Assembly (NCBI GenBank): GCA_036898135.1
Contig: CM072515.1
Coordinates: forward strand, 74,608,253-74,672,252
DNA length: 64,000 nt
Source of the DNA: Oncomelania hupensis
Lineage: Eukaryota; Mollusca; Gastropoda; Littorinimorpha; Pomatiopsidae
Reading direction: 5' to 3'
Shown: one piece after another, positions 22,858 to 35,305 of the stretch
Layout of the letters: every line of letters begins with the position of its first letter
Position numbering within the stretch: position 1 is the first letter of the stretch
The notes under the pieces: generated by a model
Databases searched by the model: none
What the model was told of the DNA's origin: nothing
Seen by the model: the letters and a program-made list of their open reading frames with translations, nothing else
Made by a program: the position numbers and the translations under genes

Positions 22858-23679
22858 ATGTCGAACGGCCCTATAATTCCAGTAACTTGTCCTACCATTG
22901 AACTGAAAGACCTAGCAGACACAATTGACTTTGATGCTAATGCTATTGTTGGGTCTATTTACGGTTTCGAATTTACATCAACTGGATATTATAAACGAGC
23001 GCTAGTACCGGCAGTACCACCAGTGCCGCCAGAAAAACCACCTATCGATCAGCTAATGGACTTTAATGCCGGTAAAGTAGATCCCGATTTTAAGTATGCT
23101 ATTACTAAACGAGAAAATATCTGGGCTTTAACACCTGTAGACACAGAATTAGATTGGCTTATTAAATTCAAGTGTCAAAGCCCTTACACTTTTATGGGGC
23201 CAGACAATAAATTTAAGAAAATTATCAATGCCGGGCCTCTGTTAGTTAGTCTAGTGCCGGATGAAAATAATCGCGAAAACATAGAAATCAAAGCCTACAA
23301 AAAAAGCAACTATGTTTTACATAAGCGTGAAACCGCAGGGAAAAATGTTAGAGTTGTTCTGCAGCCTCCTTTACAGCTAGGTAGTGCAGCTATGATAGTA
23401 CTGGACATAATTGCTCACAAACCTACGCAGAGAAATGTTGATGTAATTCCGCATGTTACTCTAAGTTGGGCCGATTTAGATGAGGATCCCAGACGAATTA
23501 CAGTATTTATGAAAAAAAGAGAAAATAAAGCCCAGTACTCTGTATTTGTTTCCTCGCCCAAGATAACTTTTACACCTGTTCCAAATCCTGTTCAAAGAAT
23601 AACGCAAATTAACCTAGACAATGTAGATCTATTAGCATTTTATTTCAACGATCAGATATTTTCTGACACTCAAATATAA
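22858..23679 (+). CDS. Polinton conserved 273-residue protein, intact
   Basis: One of the few uninterrupted genes of Polinton A. ATG 22858 follows the previous gene by 19 bases. It has an N-terminal region, a Pro/Val-rich linker (VPAVPPVPPEKPPIDQL, residues about 50-66), and a beta-rich remainder with WALTPVDTELDWLIKFK and VIPHVTLSWADLDEDP. A minor capsid (penton-type jelly-roll) role is plausible for a protein of this size and position, but this is inference. Polinton B has a decayed copy (53700-54215, minus) whose start ATG is changed to AGG. Confidence 0.6.
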   Translation: MSNGPIIPVTCPTIELKDLADTIDFDANAIVGSIYGFEFTSTGYYKRALVPAVPPVPPEKPPIDQLMDFNAGKVDPDFKYAITKRENIWALTPVDTELDWLIKFKCQSPYTFMGPDNKFKKIINAGPLLVSLVPDENNRENIEIKAYKKSNYVLHKRETAGKNVRVVLQPPLQLGSAAMIVLDIIAHKPTQRNVDVIPHVTLSWADLDEDPRRITVFMKKRENKAQYSVFVSSPKITFTPVPNPVQRITQINLDNVDLLAFYFNDQIFSDTQI

Positions 23680-23740
23680 TATTTTGCTAATAAACTAAAA
23701 TCAAGTTAATTAATAAAAAGCTTTTTTTCACACTAAAAAT

Positions 23741-24436
23741 ATGGCAACAAAATTGTATCCTGCTGTTGTGGAAGAACCACTACAGCCCAGCGCTCCAACG
23801 TTAGACTTAACTAATGTTCAAACGTTTAGGCTGGAAGAAATAAGAAAAGTTAGGACTCAAATTGAATCAGATATCCAAAAGTACTCTAGATGCAGACGAC
23901 GGTATTCCGGCACTTTTAACGGAATAAATTGCGTGTCTACTGGTCTAAATGTTATTAATACAGTGGAAGCTGCTGCCAGCGTGGGATTATTGGTGACTGG
24001 AATTGGTATAAGATAACAGATAACAGATAACAGATAACAGAACTTTATTTCGCCAGGTGACAAGCACGAGGAATACACTTTGATGTTGGCACACATATTA
24101 TACAAAACACAATAACAAAGCCAACCACACCTACGCGCAACCATCCTCTTGCTGACACACTCATACAAGACTAGAGATAATACTGACTGGAATATAGTAG
24201 AAACAGAATGATCAAATCAAATATAGAATAATACACACACATCCACACACACATGCGCGCTTTTCTCCGTTATCTCTCGCTCTCTCAATTCTCTTCTCTT
24301 ATTTTATACACTCTACATACATCTATAAATTCTCTCTCTATCACTTCCTCTACTCACTCTCCTCTCTCTGTCTCTCTCTTCCTCTCTTTCTTTCTGTCTT
24401 TCTTTCACACACTTCTCCCCCCCTCCCTCCCTCCCT

Positions 24437-24479
<43 letters not shown>

Positions 24480-25067
24480 GCATAAGTCACTGAAATAGTC
24501 CGGGATCATCGGGTGCCAGACAAGGAGTTGAGGTTTGTCACTGCTTGTGGAAAAAAACTGTTCTTGAAGCGGCAGGTACGGGTCTTCATAGTTCTGAGCC
24601 TTTTGCCGGAAGGAAGCAGCTCGAAGAGGTGGTATCCGGGGTGGGAGGCATCATCCACTATCTTTCTGGCTCTGCTCATCAGGCGGTTGGTATAGATGGA
24701 GGCCAGAGAGGGGAGGTTGGTGTCAATGATCTTGCTGGCAGTGGAGACAATATGGTCTAGTTTTTCTTTCTGTTGTTGGGATGCACCCCCATACCACACA
24801 CAGATGGAAAATGTTAGAACACTTTCTACCACAGAGCGGTAGAACTGGGTGAGGATTTCCTTCCTCAGGCCAAATTTTTTCAGCTGCCTGAGAAAGTACA
24901 TCCTCTGCTGTGCTCGCTTGATACCAATTAGTATTGGATTAGGGGTTGCTGCCGGATTATCTTCAGTGATGTCAGTTCTACTAGGTGTGATTAATACGAA
25001 AGTATCTAAGAAACTAGAAAAACACGACCTCACTTCCAGCCTGGCGATAGCAAACTTACTAGCATGA
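23741..25067 (+). pseudogene. Small Polinton membrane protein split by a LINE
   Basis: Starts MATKLYPAVVEEPLQPSAPT at 23741. It has a charged helical segment and a hydrophobic C-terminal half. The frame is interrupted after TGIGI at 24010 by a LINE and resumes at 24921 with PISIGLGVAAGLSSVMSVLL, ending at TGA 25065-25067. Without the insertion it would be about 138 residues with two predicted membrane helices. The stop overlaps the next ATG (ATGA at 25064-25067). Function unknown. Confidence 0.7.
24011..24920 (-). mobile_element. 5'-truncated LINE inserted in a Polinton gene
   Basis: Minus-strand LINE 3' fragment. It encodes RAQQRMYFLRQLKKFG, FYRSVVESVLTFSICVWYGG, HPGYHLFELLPSGKRLR and ends near SLSGTR, a C-terminal region common to CR1/L2/Rex-type LINEs. 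The 3' end is a (CTGTTAT)n tail (24011-24040), and its 3' UTR contains a long (CT)n tract (24250-24478). The host frame is restored exactly on removal, with ATA shared by both flanks, consistent with a 3-bp duplication. Confidence 0.8.
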
Positions 25068-25293
25068 ACTTAATAATTTCAAAAGCTCTAGAAGACACAC
25101 AGAATACAGACCAAGAGTTTGTAATTATCCAGCGAGATTTTGAAGAATATAAAAAGTTGAAGCACGACATACAATCTAAATCTAGGTCTGCACCTGTTAA
25201 TGATGAAAAAAAAAATTAATAGAAGAAGGGAGACTACTGGGGCAGAAGGAGCAGCTAGATGCTTTAAAGAAAAAGCTCGGTGCTTCAGAATAA
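25064..25293 (+). pseudogene. Small Polinton coiled-coil protein
   Basis: About 76 codons from ATG 25064 (MNLIISKALEDTQNTDQEFV). It is Lys/Glu-rich and helical. The frame shifts by one base in the A-run near 25205-25215, after which EEGRLLGQKEQLDALKKK follows to TAA 25291. It overlaps the stop of the previous gene and converges on the polymerase gene. Function unknown. Confidence 0.55.
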
Positions 25294-25299
25294 ATACAG

Positions 25300-26805
25300 T
25301 TAACATTTACTCAAACCTTGCTGGCATTCCAGGTCTTGCAGGCCTTCCTCCTTATTCATAGTCGTAGTCATAGTCCTAGTTTCTACCTGTAATTTATAGT
25401 GGCCTAGAGCGTATGCGAACTCTTTAGTTACTCTTATTCTCTTTGTGTCATTAGCGCACGTTTTTTTATTCGTAACTGCAGTGGACACTACATGGTTTTT
25501 AGACTTTATAGTTGTGTTAGGGTATGGTTTAACTTCTTTCCCATCTAAGGCTTCCAAGTAGTTTTCGTGCCTTATATCTGTTTTTTATTGCAGCTTTTTG
25601 CGTGCCTTTTGCTTTGGAAGATTCTCCCGATTCGTGTTTAATACTGTACTGCTTAGATCGCAGTCCTGCGCATTCTTCTATTAGTTTCCCGTTCATTTCA
25701 CCTTTCATCAAACCAATTTTCTTTTGGTTTGTTTTGCTGTACAAAGGGTGGGTATCAAGATAGTCACTAGTGTCATAATGTTGTAGTTCCGATTCTAAGT
25801 CTTTATAAATGTCTTCAGTAGGGATGTCTAGTACAAGGGAGTCTGTGTCTGTGTATAAAACTCTGGCCTCCGGGTATTTAGGTTTAAAGTAATCATAGTA
25901 AAATTCGAACATCAGTAATTTAGAAAGGTCAAGAATAGTCATCCCCATAAACACGGGTTTGTCTAGATTAACTTTTGTGGTTTTCATGGTAACGGCATAC
26001 AGGGAGTCATGAAACTCTTTGTAACCAAGGTATTGAGGCTTAGATGTTAATTTAATTGCTTGACTAGGCGATGTAATTAGCCTGACGTCTTTTCGCTTGT
26101 ATGGGTTCTCCATAGTTTTACCAAAACAGCTGTTATTCAGCAGCTTAAAGAAATCTTTTTCAAACGTAGATTGCGCTTGTTTTGTGAGCTCTGTGTTTTT
26201 ACTGTATTGATGTACCCAGCCAAGACGTTTGTTTGTTTAAAGTATAAAAGCTTATGAATCGCTGTGCACTTCATGCCGTGTCTGATGTAGAACTGCAGGT
26301 TTCTGTAGTGACAGACGTAATTAGATTTATTATAGAGGTTGGGAATAAGTTTAAGTTGCTTGTCTGTACCAAGCATTCTTTCCGGTGCTAATGGGTAATA
26401 ATTGTGTAGGTCGTGTAAGGCATTGGGGTATTCTAGGTCAACTTCGATAATAAACCCTATAGTATGATCTTTAGGGTGATTTAAAATACTGTTTAGCCAC
26501 GTTAAGTTTGCAGGGACCGGATTAACATCTAATTTGAAATCTGAAACCGGTAAAGGTTCACTCATTGCCCAACCATATAAATTGTTAGCATCAAAGTACA
26601 TTATGTAATTAGATTTCTGCGAGGGGTCATAGTGCTTCAGGTATTTGTTGTTGGCTTTGCAGTAGTTATGAGCTGCCACACTTATTCCTCCCACGAATGC
26701 CCGACTCAATCATTGTCATCATTACCTGGTCAGTTATGAGATCAATTTTAGAACCACTAAGTTTTAAGAAAGCATCCCAACTCATTCCTGGCGAAGAAAT
26801 ATAAT
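25300..26805 (-). pseudogene. polB: Polinton A DNA polymerase B, C-terminal segment
   Basis: C-terminal half of the protein-primed DNA polymerase, which continues from 38407-40358 after removal of the CMC transposon. Motifs: YISSPGMSWDAFLKL at the junction, MYFDANNLYGWAMS (polymerase motif A region), NSCFGKTMENPYKR (motif B region) and YTDTDSLVLDI (motif C, catalytic Asp pair). Frames change near 26700, 26130 and 25560, so it is dead. Joined to the N-terminal half the gene is about 3.45 kb, normal for Polinton polymerases. Confidence 0.9.
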
Positions 26806-26829
26806 CCCCTACAGCACAACCATATGTGT

Positions 26830-29800
26830 CAAATATTGGACCAATATTGGCTATGATATTGGCTCCATGAAGGCCAACTATATAGGCCCAATGTTGGAAG
26901 TGCAAACTGGTCTTATGTTGGTCCAATATTGGATTAACAATATTGGCTAAATTGGATTGATATGGTAGATGTTGGTATGTTTATGGTAGATGTTGGTATA
27001 TGTTGTGTTGCATCCATGATTAATCATTCATGCATAATTCACTTCCATACAAATCTAACACAGTAAAATGTATCTTTAAACATCCAGTTCACTATTCATC
27101 ACAAATGTACATTGTATCTTTAAACATCCAGTTCACTATTCATCACAAATGTACATTAAACAAAACATCAAACTGTTACATCATATTTTACAAACATACA
27201 TCATATTTTATTGTCACATTAATTAGTATGACAAAAATGCCAAAGAAATATTGAATGAAACAAATAATACCTCCATTGTTCTTTGGCACATAATACATGA
27301 GAAATAACTGTGAAATTATATGGTCTGGATCTAGACTACTGAGAATGGATGAAAACTAATATTATAGTATTGTCTGTTAGATTGACACCAGACATTGAAG
27401 TGGTTATATGAAAATCATCTGTATTATATTTATAGACCCAAGAACATTACAACAAATGACACTGCCACACAATTTAAGTGCATGAAACACCGATATTAAA
27501 TTTCAATGTCATTGTTTTAACTGGTAAAGGATCCCGTTAAATAAAAAAAATCAAGCTGATTGAGTTGGTTATTTTCATGCCACTCCAGCTGGTAGTGTTT
27601 ACCTATGGTTACCAATATCACACTAGACTAGCCTGATTAGGCTACTAAGTACTAGCACAAATGAAGCAGTTTGAAGTTCCAAGCTGACCAGAGGGGTTGA
27701 CACTATTAGTATTAAATACCAACTTGTAGACGTGATACAATAAAATTTTTGCTGGAGTAGTATACATATAGTTGCTATTTATATTGTTTACCCCCTATAA
27801 GCTGACAAGGCACGATCACAAACTAACTAGGAGTTGGACACTGTCACACACTGTGTAGGACCTAATGTGTTAATGTATACATATAACTTGAGTAATGTAA
27901 TTGTAACAGATCTTATCATATACAAGCAGCTGCTTTTGTTAAATTTTGATGTCAGAATTAGAATCACAAATCTTTATTGTCCCAATAAAGCTCAAGGAAA
28001 TTTGTGTTCTGTGTCCATAATGGCATAAATAACAATACTCATAAAAATAACAAATACAATAAAAGCCAAATAAACTGCAAATTACAAAGCAAAATTCACA
28101 CCATACACAACACAACCACAGCTTGGATATTAAGTTTCACATCACAAAAATACAAACAGTCAATAAACTAATGCTCTAGTCGATACAACATGCACACGCT
28201 AGAGAGAATTTATAAAATGGCATGCTGCCAGACTGGATGTGATGATGAGGTTAAAATAAATTATTATAAAATGTAAATTGCTAAAGTTTGGTAATGGATC
28301 TAAGAATGAGCAGGCAATAAATAATCCTGACCAACAGGTCCAGACAGCTTGTTTTTTTAAAGGGTGATTAAAATAATAATAATAATTAACACAATTCCTA
28401 AAAAATCAAGACTTACAAAACCACTCCCATAGAGGAAGCACTCCTGCAAATCACACATACATTCATACATATACACTTGCATATTGAATTATAACTACTA
28501 TAACCAATACCATGCACCAAACACCACACTACTATACAGTGTCACTCATAATACATGTATCATAGCACCTATATATCACAAGTCATATGAACAGATAATG
28601 CACACCCAATCTAACAGTCATTATCACATATCTTGATTAAACTCACATTCACAGCACGGTGACCAACCCGATGATGATACTTCAATATTATGGAGGTGGT
28701 GATGGTATGACAACTATGTTTCAATTAAGAAGATTAAGAGTAATATGACTAATATAGTAATAAGATTAGTGATTGCTATTAATAGTTATTAATATTTATT
28801 ATTGATTACTATTATAATATTTGGCTGTTGCAATTTTTTTTACATTCTGCACAAGAGATATAGTGTTACTTGTAAGTAAACATACTCATGATGCTATTGC
28901 TACTGAGCTGTGCAACAGTACTCCCACTAGCACTAGTACCATAAAAAAAACAACTGGTAGTACTTATAGAAGCCTGAAGTAGTAGTATCAGGCTTAAATC
29001 TGCTATTGCAGTACTGATAGTGATACTGATATTAGAATCCACTAGTAGTAGTACTTAGTTAGTCATTGCTCATAAGGGTCCAGCGGACTGCAAAGAGCCG
29101 AATCAGAACCTCAGCTTGTGTGAAAGAGGACTCCCCCTCCCCCCCCCCCCTACATAAAAGATCTGCAGAAACAACACTAACGGTAACATGGAAGGCACAC
29201 CACCAGTCAGTCACTTTACAATAAAGGCTTCCTACGCAGGAGACGCTGAGGCTATACTCTAATTTAATCGAACCCCCAGTTACAAAAACAAAATAGAATG
29301 CAAACATCATTACAACACATACATATAAAATGACTACATTGCTAAATAATAATTTCATAGAAAGCCCTAGTGACCATTTGGCAGAAGCGTCCAATACCAC
29401 CAAGCTGACCCAACAGACCTCATACACAAATGGGGAGTTTTGAGGAAAACAGGTCAAGAAGAGGGATAGTAGATTGATAGAACAGATTAAGAAAGAGAAA
29501 GAACAAGTGAGAATGACAGAAACAGTGGGAATATAAAGCACTAAATTTCCACAAAGTGGGGATACTATTTATACAGAAACGCCCCGGCATCCCCACAGGG
29601 ACAGTAGTAGTATTGTAGCCCGTATTTTACTTCAGTATTTATATAAAGCTCTCTCTTGTGGTTATAATTCTAAATAATATACAAACACAATATGAATACC
29701 ACATTCTGACCAAAAACATACAACATTAAAAAAATGTAGATAAAACAACAATTAAATAACTAACCAATAAGTATACAAGAGCACAGCTAAAAACAGCAAA

Positions 29801-30074
29801 TGTGGATCAATTTCATCAGGGTTTACTCAAAAGCAGATATAAAATATTCCAAACTCAAGTTAACTCACGAATGTGTTATTGTTCTTAGTAGTACTGTAAT
29901 ACTGACATTCTGTTAGCGCTCTTAGCATCATTAATGTACTCTTCGAAAAAAGCGCTATCAACAATTACTCCCAAATCTCTCTCATGCTGTGAATTCTTCA
30001 TTAGTGCGATTATTATATTAATCTTTCATGAAAAACTGAAATAGTCATAATAATAATGACCGTACGAACCCTGT
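26830..30074. other. Non-coding left part of the CMC transposon
   Basis: AT-rich. It contains subterminal CCAATATTGG/CCAATGTTGG motifs to 26950, a direct repeat of ttaaacatccagttcactat (27076 and 27119), and a small retroposon-like block with tctttattgtcccaataaag at 27970-27990. A poly-C run lies at 29138-29150. No supported gene; a hydrophobic 160-codon minus-strand frame (29059-29541) has no family features. Confidence 0.55.
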
Positions 30075-32155
30075 TCATTGTTGCCTCTTTGCTTCACTTC
30101 TCTTCTTTTTGTTTCCATCCTGGTCAATGGATCCAGTCAGCCACTTTGACAAGGTTCTGTCCAAGTCCAGCAAAGTGACAGCTGGATACCGTTGTTTAAC
30201 AGCATCATAAACAGTGTCTTTTACACAAGCTTGGGCTTTAAAAGATCTCTTTCCTTTCGCGCCAGTGAGGTCATAGGAGATGGACAGACATGCCCGCATC
30301 AAAAATTTCATAATGCGGCGAAGTAAGTCTTCCCCGGAATCCCCCCCTATACCTGCCAAATAACAAACCATCTTTCTTTTAGTATCCGGGTCATCTAACA
30401 CACTGTCAAGACGTTCCAAGTCTTCCACTTCCTCTAGGGGAAACAGGAATCCAACTGGGACTGCAGCAAGAGGTGCTGCAGGTGTCTTGGAGCCAGAAGC
30501 AGCGCCACCACCACCCCTTTCAGCAAGTGCTACCTCCATCCTGTCGAGTCGCCGGTCCACGACTCTTACATGGTCCAGCAGGACTTCCATTTTGTTGAAC
30601 ATCCGTTCAAAGTACGGAAGGTAGTTGATTGATGATGACTGCAGCGAACGGCTTGTGTGAAGCGTGGGAAGATCGCAGGTTGTGCTGGCACGATGAGGAG
30701 GTTTTTGTTGCACGGCACCGTTGGCACGAGGTTGAGGAGGCGTTCGATATGCCGCCGCACTATTGGCTCGATGTGGGAGGTTGGGTGGGGGTGTACATGG
30801 AACTGGACGACTAGAATGTGGAGGTGTTTGTGGGTCTGGACTGGTGGTATGATGTTTTTGTTGCACGGCACTGTTGGCACGAGGTTGAGGAGGCATTCGA
30901 TATGCCGCTGCACTGTTGGCTCGATATGGGAGGTTGGGTGGGGGTGTACATGGAACTGGACGACTAGAATGTGGAGGTGTTTGTGGGTCTGGACTGGTGG
31001 TATGATGAGGGGAGGATACAGGAGTGGAGTCGAACTCTGGTGAAGGGCTGCGATGTTGGCACGTGTCATTCTGACTTGGAGACCATCTATTTGTAGCTTT
31101 TCGCATTCTCTTTGCTGGGCTGTCTTCTGAATCATCCTGGCTCCCCAAATCTGTTTTGTCAAGAGCCTGTTCACAGGCCACCATTGCCCTCATATAGGAT
31201 TCTGTCAAATAAAAATGATGCAAGGTTACTGGTATTGCAGGAAACTAGAACTTGTGGCAAGTGTGACAAAAGATATATGTGACAAATTTTAATATTTATT
31301 TACATGCCCCTAGTTTGTGTATCGTATGAATAACCTAGTGAAGTATTATTACGCTCCTACTGTGATTACACTTTGCTCCTAACTTGAGACTGAAAAGAAA
31401 ACTGGTTTACTGAACTCGCTAACCTTGTAATTAATCTTATAGGTGACAATAGTCACTTACAATGCGATATATTGTATTGTAATGCGGAATACTTGCGTAA
31501 CCTAATATTGCTTCTGATTAAAGAAAGCATGCCATGTTGATTGGTACTACCTGTGTTCAAAATACGATACCCGGAACTTCTCAAACTACACCTAGATGAA
31601 ACTGCATAACTTTTGAGCAGACTGAAAATTGCACAACTTTTACAAGAAAACTGTGCAAGTCTGCTTGGCAAATGTTTTGGTTAAAATAAAATTTTGCAAG
31701 CAAAAAATCTCATCATATCTCATTAATTTGATTACATCGAATTAAAAAATCAGTTCCGCTCAACAGTACTCCAGCTATTGTTTTCCTAGTATGAACAACT
31801 ATAAGTACAGAAAGCAATCTATAGCAAAAACAAAACACTTTTTAGCTTCTCCTGAAAAGCTATGAGTTACGCAGAAATTCTGCGTTGACGTTGGTGCTGC
31901 ATATTTTAGCATAGTAAAAAGAGACTTACTGTATGAATTGATGAGTCTTGTGAATGTAAAAGTAGGCCACTTAGGATCAGGATCCTTCGCGTTCTTTATC
32001 CATGCTTGACTGGATGATGGTCCACTGGGCCAGTAAGCCTTCTTCTGGTCGAATAGGACCCAATTGTCTGGTACAACAGATGCCTCTCTCTGACTACAAT
32101 TTCCGACAAATTCAAGGACGTGGTATGTTGTCATCCTTTTCAAAACAAAAATCAC
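30075..32155 (-). CDS. DUF4806 protein of the CMC transposon, two exons
   Basis: Exon 1 runs from ATG 32155 (or 32134) to 31930 and encodes YHVLEFVGNCSQREASVVP and a Trp-rich segment. The donor is TACA|GTAAGT (phase 1). Exon 2 starts at 31201 after TTTTATTTGACAG and continues to TAA 30075. The phases join cleanly across the 728-base intron. The middle is Pro/Ser-rich with two copies of a 51-residue repeat (153-bp blocks 30855-31007 and 30702-30854). The C-terminal part, FPLEEVEDLERLDSVLDDP to MVCYLAGIGGDSGED and KGKRSFKAQACVKD, is a DUF4806 domain. Such genes accompany animal EnSpm-like transposases; the role is unknown, perhaps DNA binding or regulation. It looks intact. Confidence 0.8.
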
Positions 32156-35100
32156 TCCGAAAATGTAAAAACAATTTAATTACACAAATTTGCACGGATT
32201 AAAAATACATATTAATATTGAGTCAATCATATAAACTGCCACAATTGTTGGGAAAAGGTTGATTGTTTAAAGCCCTGTCCACCATTTAGATGATCTCAGG
32301 GCTATAAATCTTTCCTATTTACATCGGTCACAATTTAGATCTTTAACTTTTTAGCAACATTTAAAATGTACACATATTAAATCAGATTTTGTCAAATACA
32401 TTAACAAAGTCCAGATATCATTGTTTGCACATCTAAAAAATTGGTATAAATTTAAGAATATGTTGCATAGTCGTTGATTTATCACAGGTATTTTTTGTGG
32501 TGTGTGAGTTATTGCGAAAAGCATGCTTATGCATGCGCGAGTTGTGAGTGTGCTCTGAAAGTTAAAATTAAAATATAAAAAGCCCCTTTTTTAAATACAA
32601 AACTAATAAGTTAATGAATCATGAATAAAATTGGTAAGAAATACACTTTGTTTTTGTTAAGTAAAGAAGACATCTATGTACCTTGAAAATCATTTAGTTG
32701 GGTATTGCCTGCAATGAATAAAAAAAATGCGCAGAAATTTATCCCTCCAAAAATAAAGCAGTTTTTTTAAAGAACACATAATTATATAAATACTGTAACA
32801 TTTATAAACTTAATATTGCATTAAAAAAATCCAAAAGTTAAATCAACAAATTATATGGGTGCTGTTAAATAACTAGGACTGTTTTTTTTTTAAATAGCTA
32901 ATAGATATAAATTGTATTATCGCAGGTACATCACATAAACAAGGGCCTGAAATTGGGCAAAGTGACTTTGGCTTACTGAGCCGAGGTCAAGGGGCAGCAC
33001 CCCTCGGGGGTAGGTGGGGAGGGAACAGGGGGCGCATAGTCCACTGGAAAAATGTGATCATTTTCAGTTTACAAGGCATATATCTAAAAGCCATTACTGG
33101 TAGCACACATATTAAAAAAATGCATAACTGAAGCTGTCTTGGGCATGGAAATGTGCATGAGCTTTATACAGTATAGATCTAATCGTTTATTCACAAATAT
33201 ATTCCATCAAATTATTAGTAGTGACAGCATTGTGTCAAAACGTCTGTCTGTTACATAAACCAAAAATACACAGAGCAAATAAGACTGTGTACCTTTACTT
33301 CACTTCAAATGCATTGTTTCTTACAGGTATGATAAAATAAAATAAAAAAGAGTTCCACATGCCTGTATAAGTATTAAGTGTTCAACTTGATCAGAGAAGT
33401 AGCATAAAAAAGTTCAACAATCCCGAATAAGTATTCAATTTTATGACTGTTCATCACAAATGACACAACCTACATCTTGATAACTAAAAGTACTACTATT
33501 GTTCCCACTGTCAAATTGGAAAAGTTAACATTATAGTTTGACTGTTCAGCATGAATTATTACACCTACACCTCAATTAGTACGAGAATAAATACATTATT
33601 CAGTAAAGTGTTCAATTATTTGAAGAAAAAAAAAACAATGTTGTTCAGGCTGCTTTCCCATTACTTGAAAAACAGTCCAGTTGAGCCTGTTTGGCATTGA
33701 AATTCCTCCTACCACTCAGTGATCAAAACAAAGTCACACTCACGCTTGGTCATTTAAGTACTTTCAGACTGTGTCTAAAAACTCCCTTAGTTCCGCCTCG
33801 TAGGGTCCCTTAACGCAGGCTGGACTGCTTATAACCTGCTGAGAGACGGCCAGCGACCCACAGCACAAGCTATGCAACTGGCACTCGCCTGGAAGCTTAT
33901 AATTATTTTAACTGCGCGCCAAGCTCTGTACTGTATAGGGCCAGGAAGGGGGCTGGCTACAATTGAGTGCCTATTGCTTGCACCATTAGCACCACGAGAC
34001 TTTCGAAAATTCGCTACAATTACAGAGGCCTGCAACCTAACACAAGAAAATATTTTATAATGTCGACCACATCACCAGAAAGTTCAAACTGTGTACTAAG
34101 TGACTTCAAATGATGAACATTGTAGAAAGGATTTAAATGTGTAATTAAAACGCGTATATACACTAGATCAAAAACTGGTCCGTTGCAAGGCAATGAAGGG
34201 CCGATCAGTACACACGGTCAAATCGACTAAAATATAAGACAAACGAAATGGTATTCTGAGATTTAGTTTATGCTAACACAAAACACAGATATGAAAGTAA
34301 CTAAAATGCAAAAGGACTACCACAATACAAACGATATTTCACATAATATGATCAATTCTATAGCACAGAGTTAGAGAATGATATCAAGTCAGTGGTACGC
34401 CGTTCTTTGTCTAGTATGTTAGCGGGAAGCGAGACTGCAGGCATGATATGAGGCTAGCCGGCTGGCTGCAGGGCTTGCCAGCTATAATTAGCCTAGTAGC
34501 TCCACTGAAAAGTCCTTTCCAGTGAAAGAAAGCACAGGCGTGCACTCACAGTCCATGCACTCCGTTCTAAGAATACTACGATCCTTTATCAGAAAAATGT
34601 CAGTCGCGATCGACTGTATCAGTTCTTAAAGCCATGTTTAACACCTGCCATAATTCCTTGTAAGAGGAAATACAGATTTGTTGAATTGAATTGAATCTCT
34701 GCAGTAGTTTGTGGTTTTCCTCTCACATAATAAAATTCAAAGTCAACGTGATACTGTCACTGTGCGAAGAAAAATTTCAGGCGTACAAGCTAAAGCTAAA
34801 TACAACCATTTCAGAATAGATCAGAATTCATACGAACGGTACAGTTTAGGAATAATAGTTTCTTTCACGTTTGGCGTACGCCACATTAAATTTGGCACAA
34901 AGAAGATTTCACGTTGGCGTAAATACGCCATTCGGCATACAATTTCAGGCCATTAACGGATGAGGTGAAAGAGATGACAAGTTATTGATTTATTTTCCAA
35001 TTATATTATTAAAAAGCTTGCGTCTCCACTACTCCAATAAAATAAATATGACATTCTATAAATTCCAGAATCAATTTCTGAAAACCGCCTTTAAATACAG

Positions 35101-35305
35101 TAATACACTATCCAAATAACTTGTAAGCATACTTCTACCTTTACTTTAAACTTCAGAATCAATACTCTGCCGCTGTCAATCATATTCATTGTGTACAAGT
35201 GATAACACCTTGTACGTAAACATACGTTTATTTGTAGAAATAGAATGGACAAATTGGTTAAGGTCCATATTTACTGTGTTCTACATGATCATGGTGGAGC
35301 AAACA
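32156..35305. other. Non-coding middle of the CMC transposon
   Basis: AT-rich with no supported gene. A GC-rich block at 32936-33045 (cagcacccctcggggg) resembles an interspersed repeat inserted here. A ttgaa microsatellite lies at 34678-34695. The region separates two same-strand genes, so it may include introns or the DUF4806 promoter. Confidence 0.5.

Noticed and set aside
29059..29541. A 160-codon minus-strand hydrophobic frame
   Set aside because: No family motif, a composition explained by the AT-rich strand bias, and no supporting splice or promoter signal.
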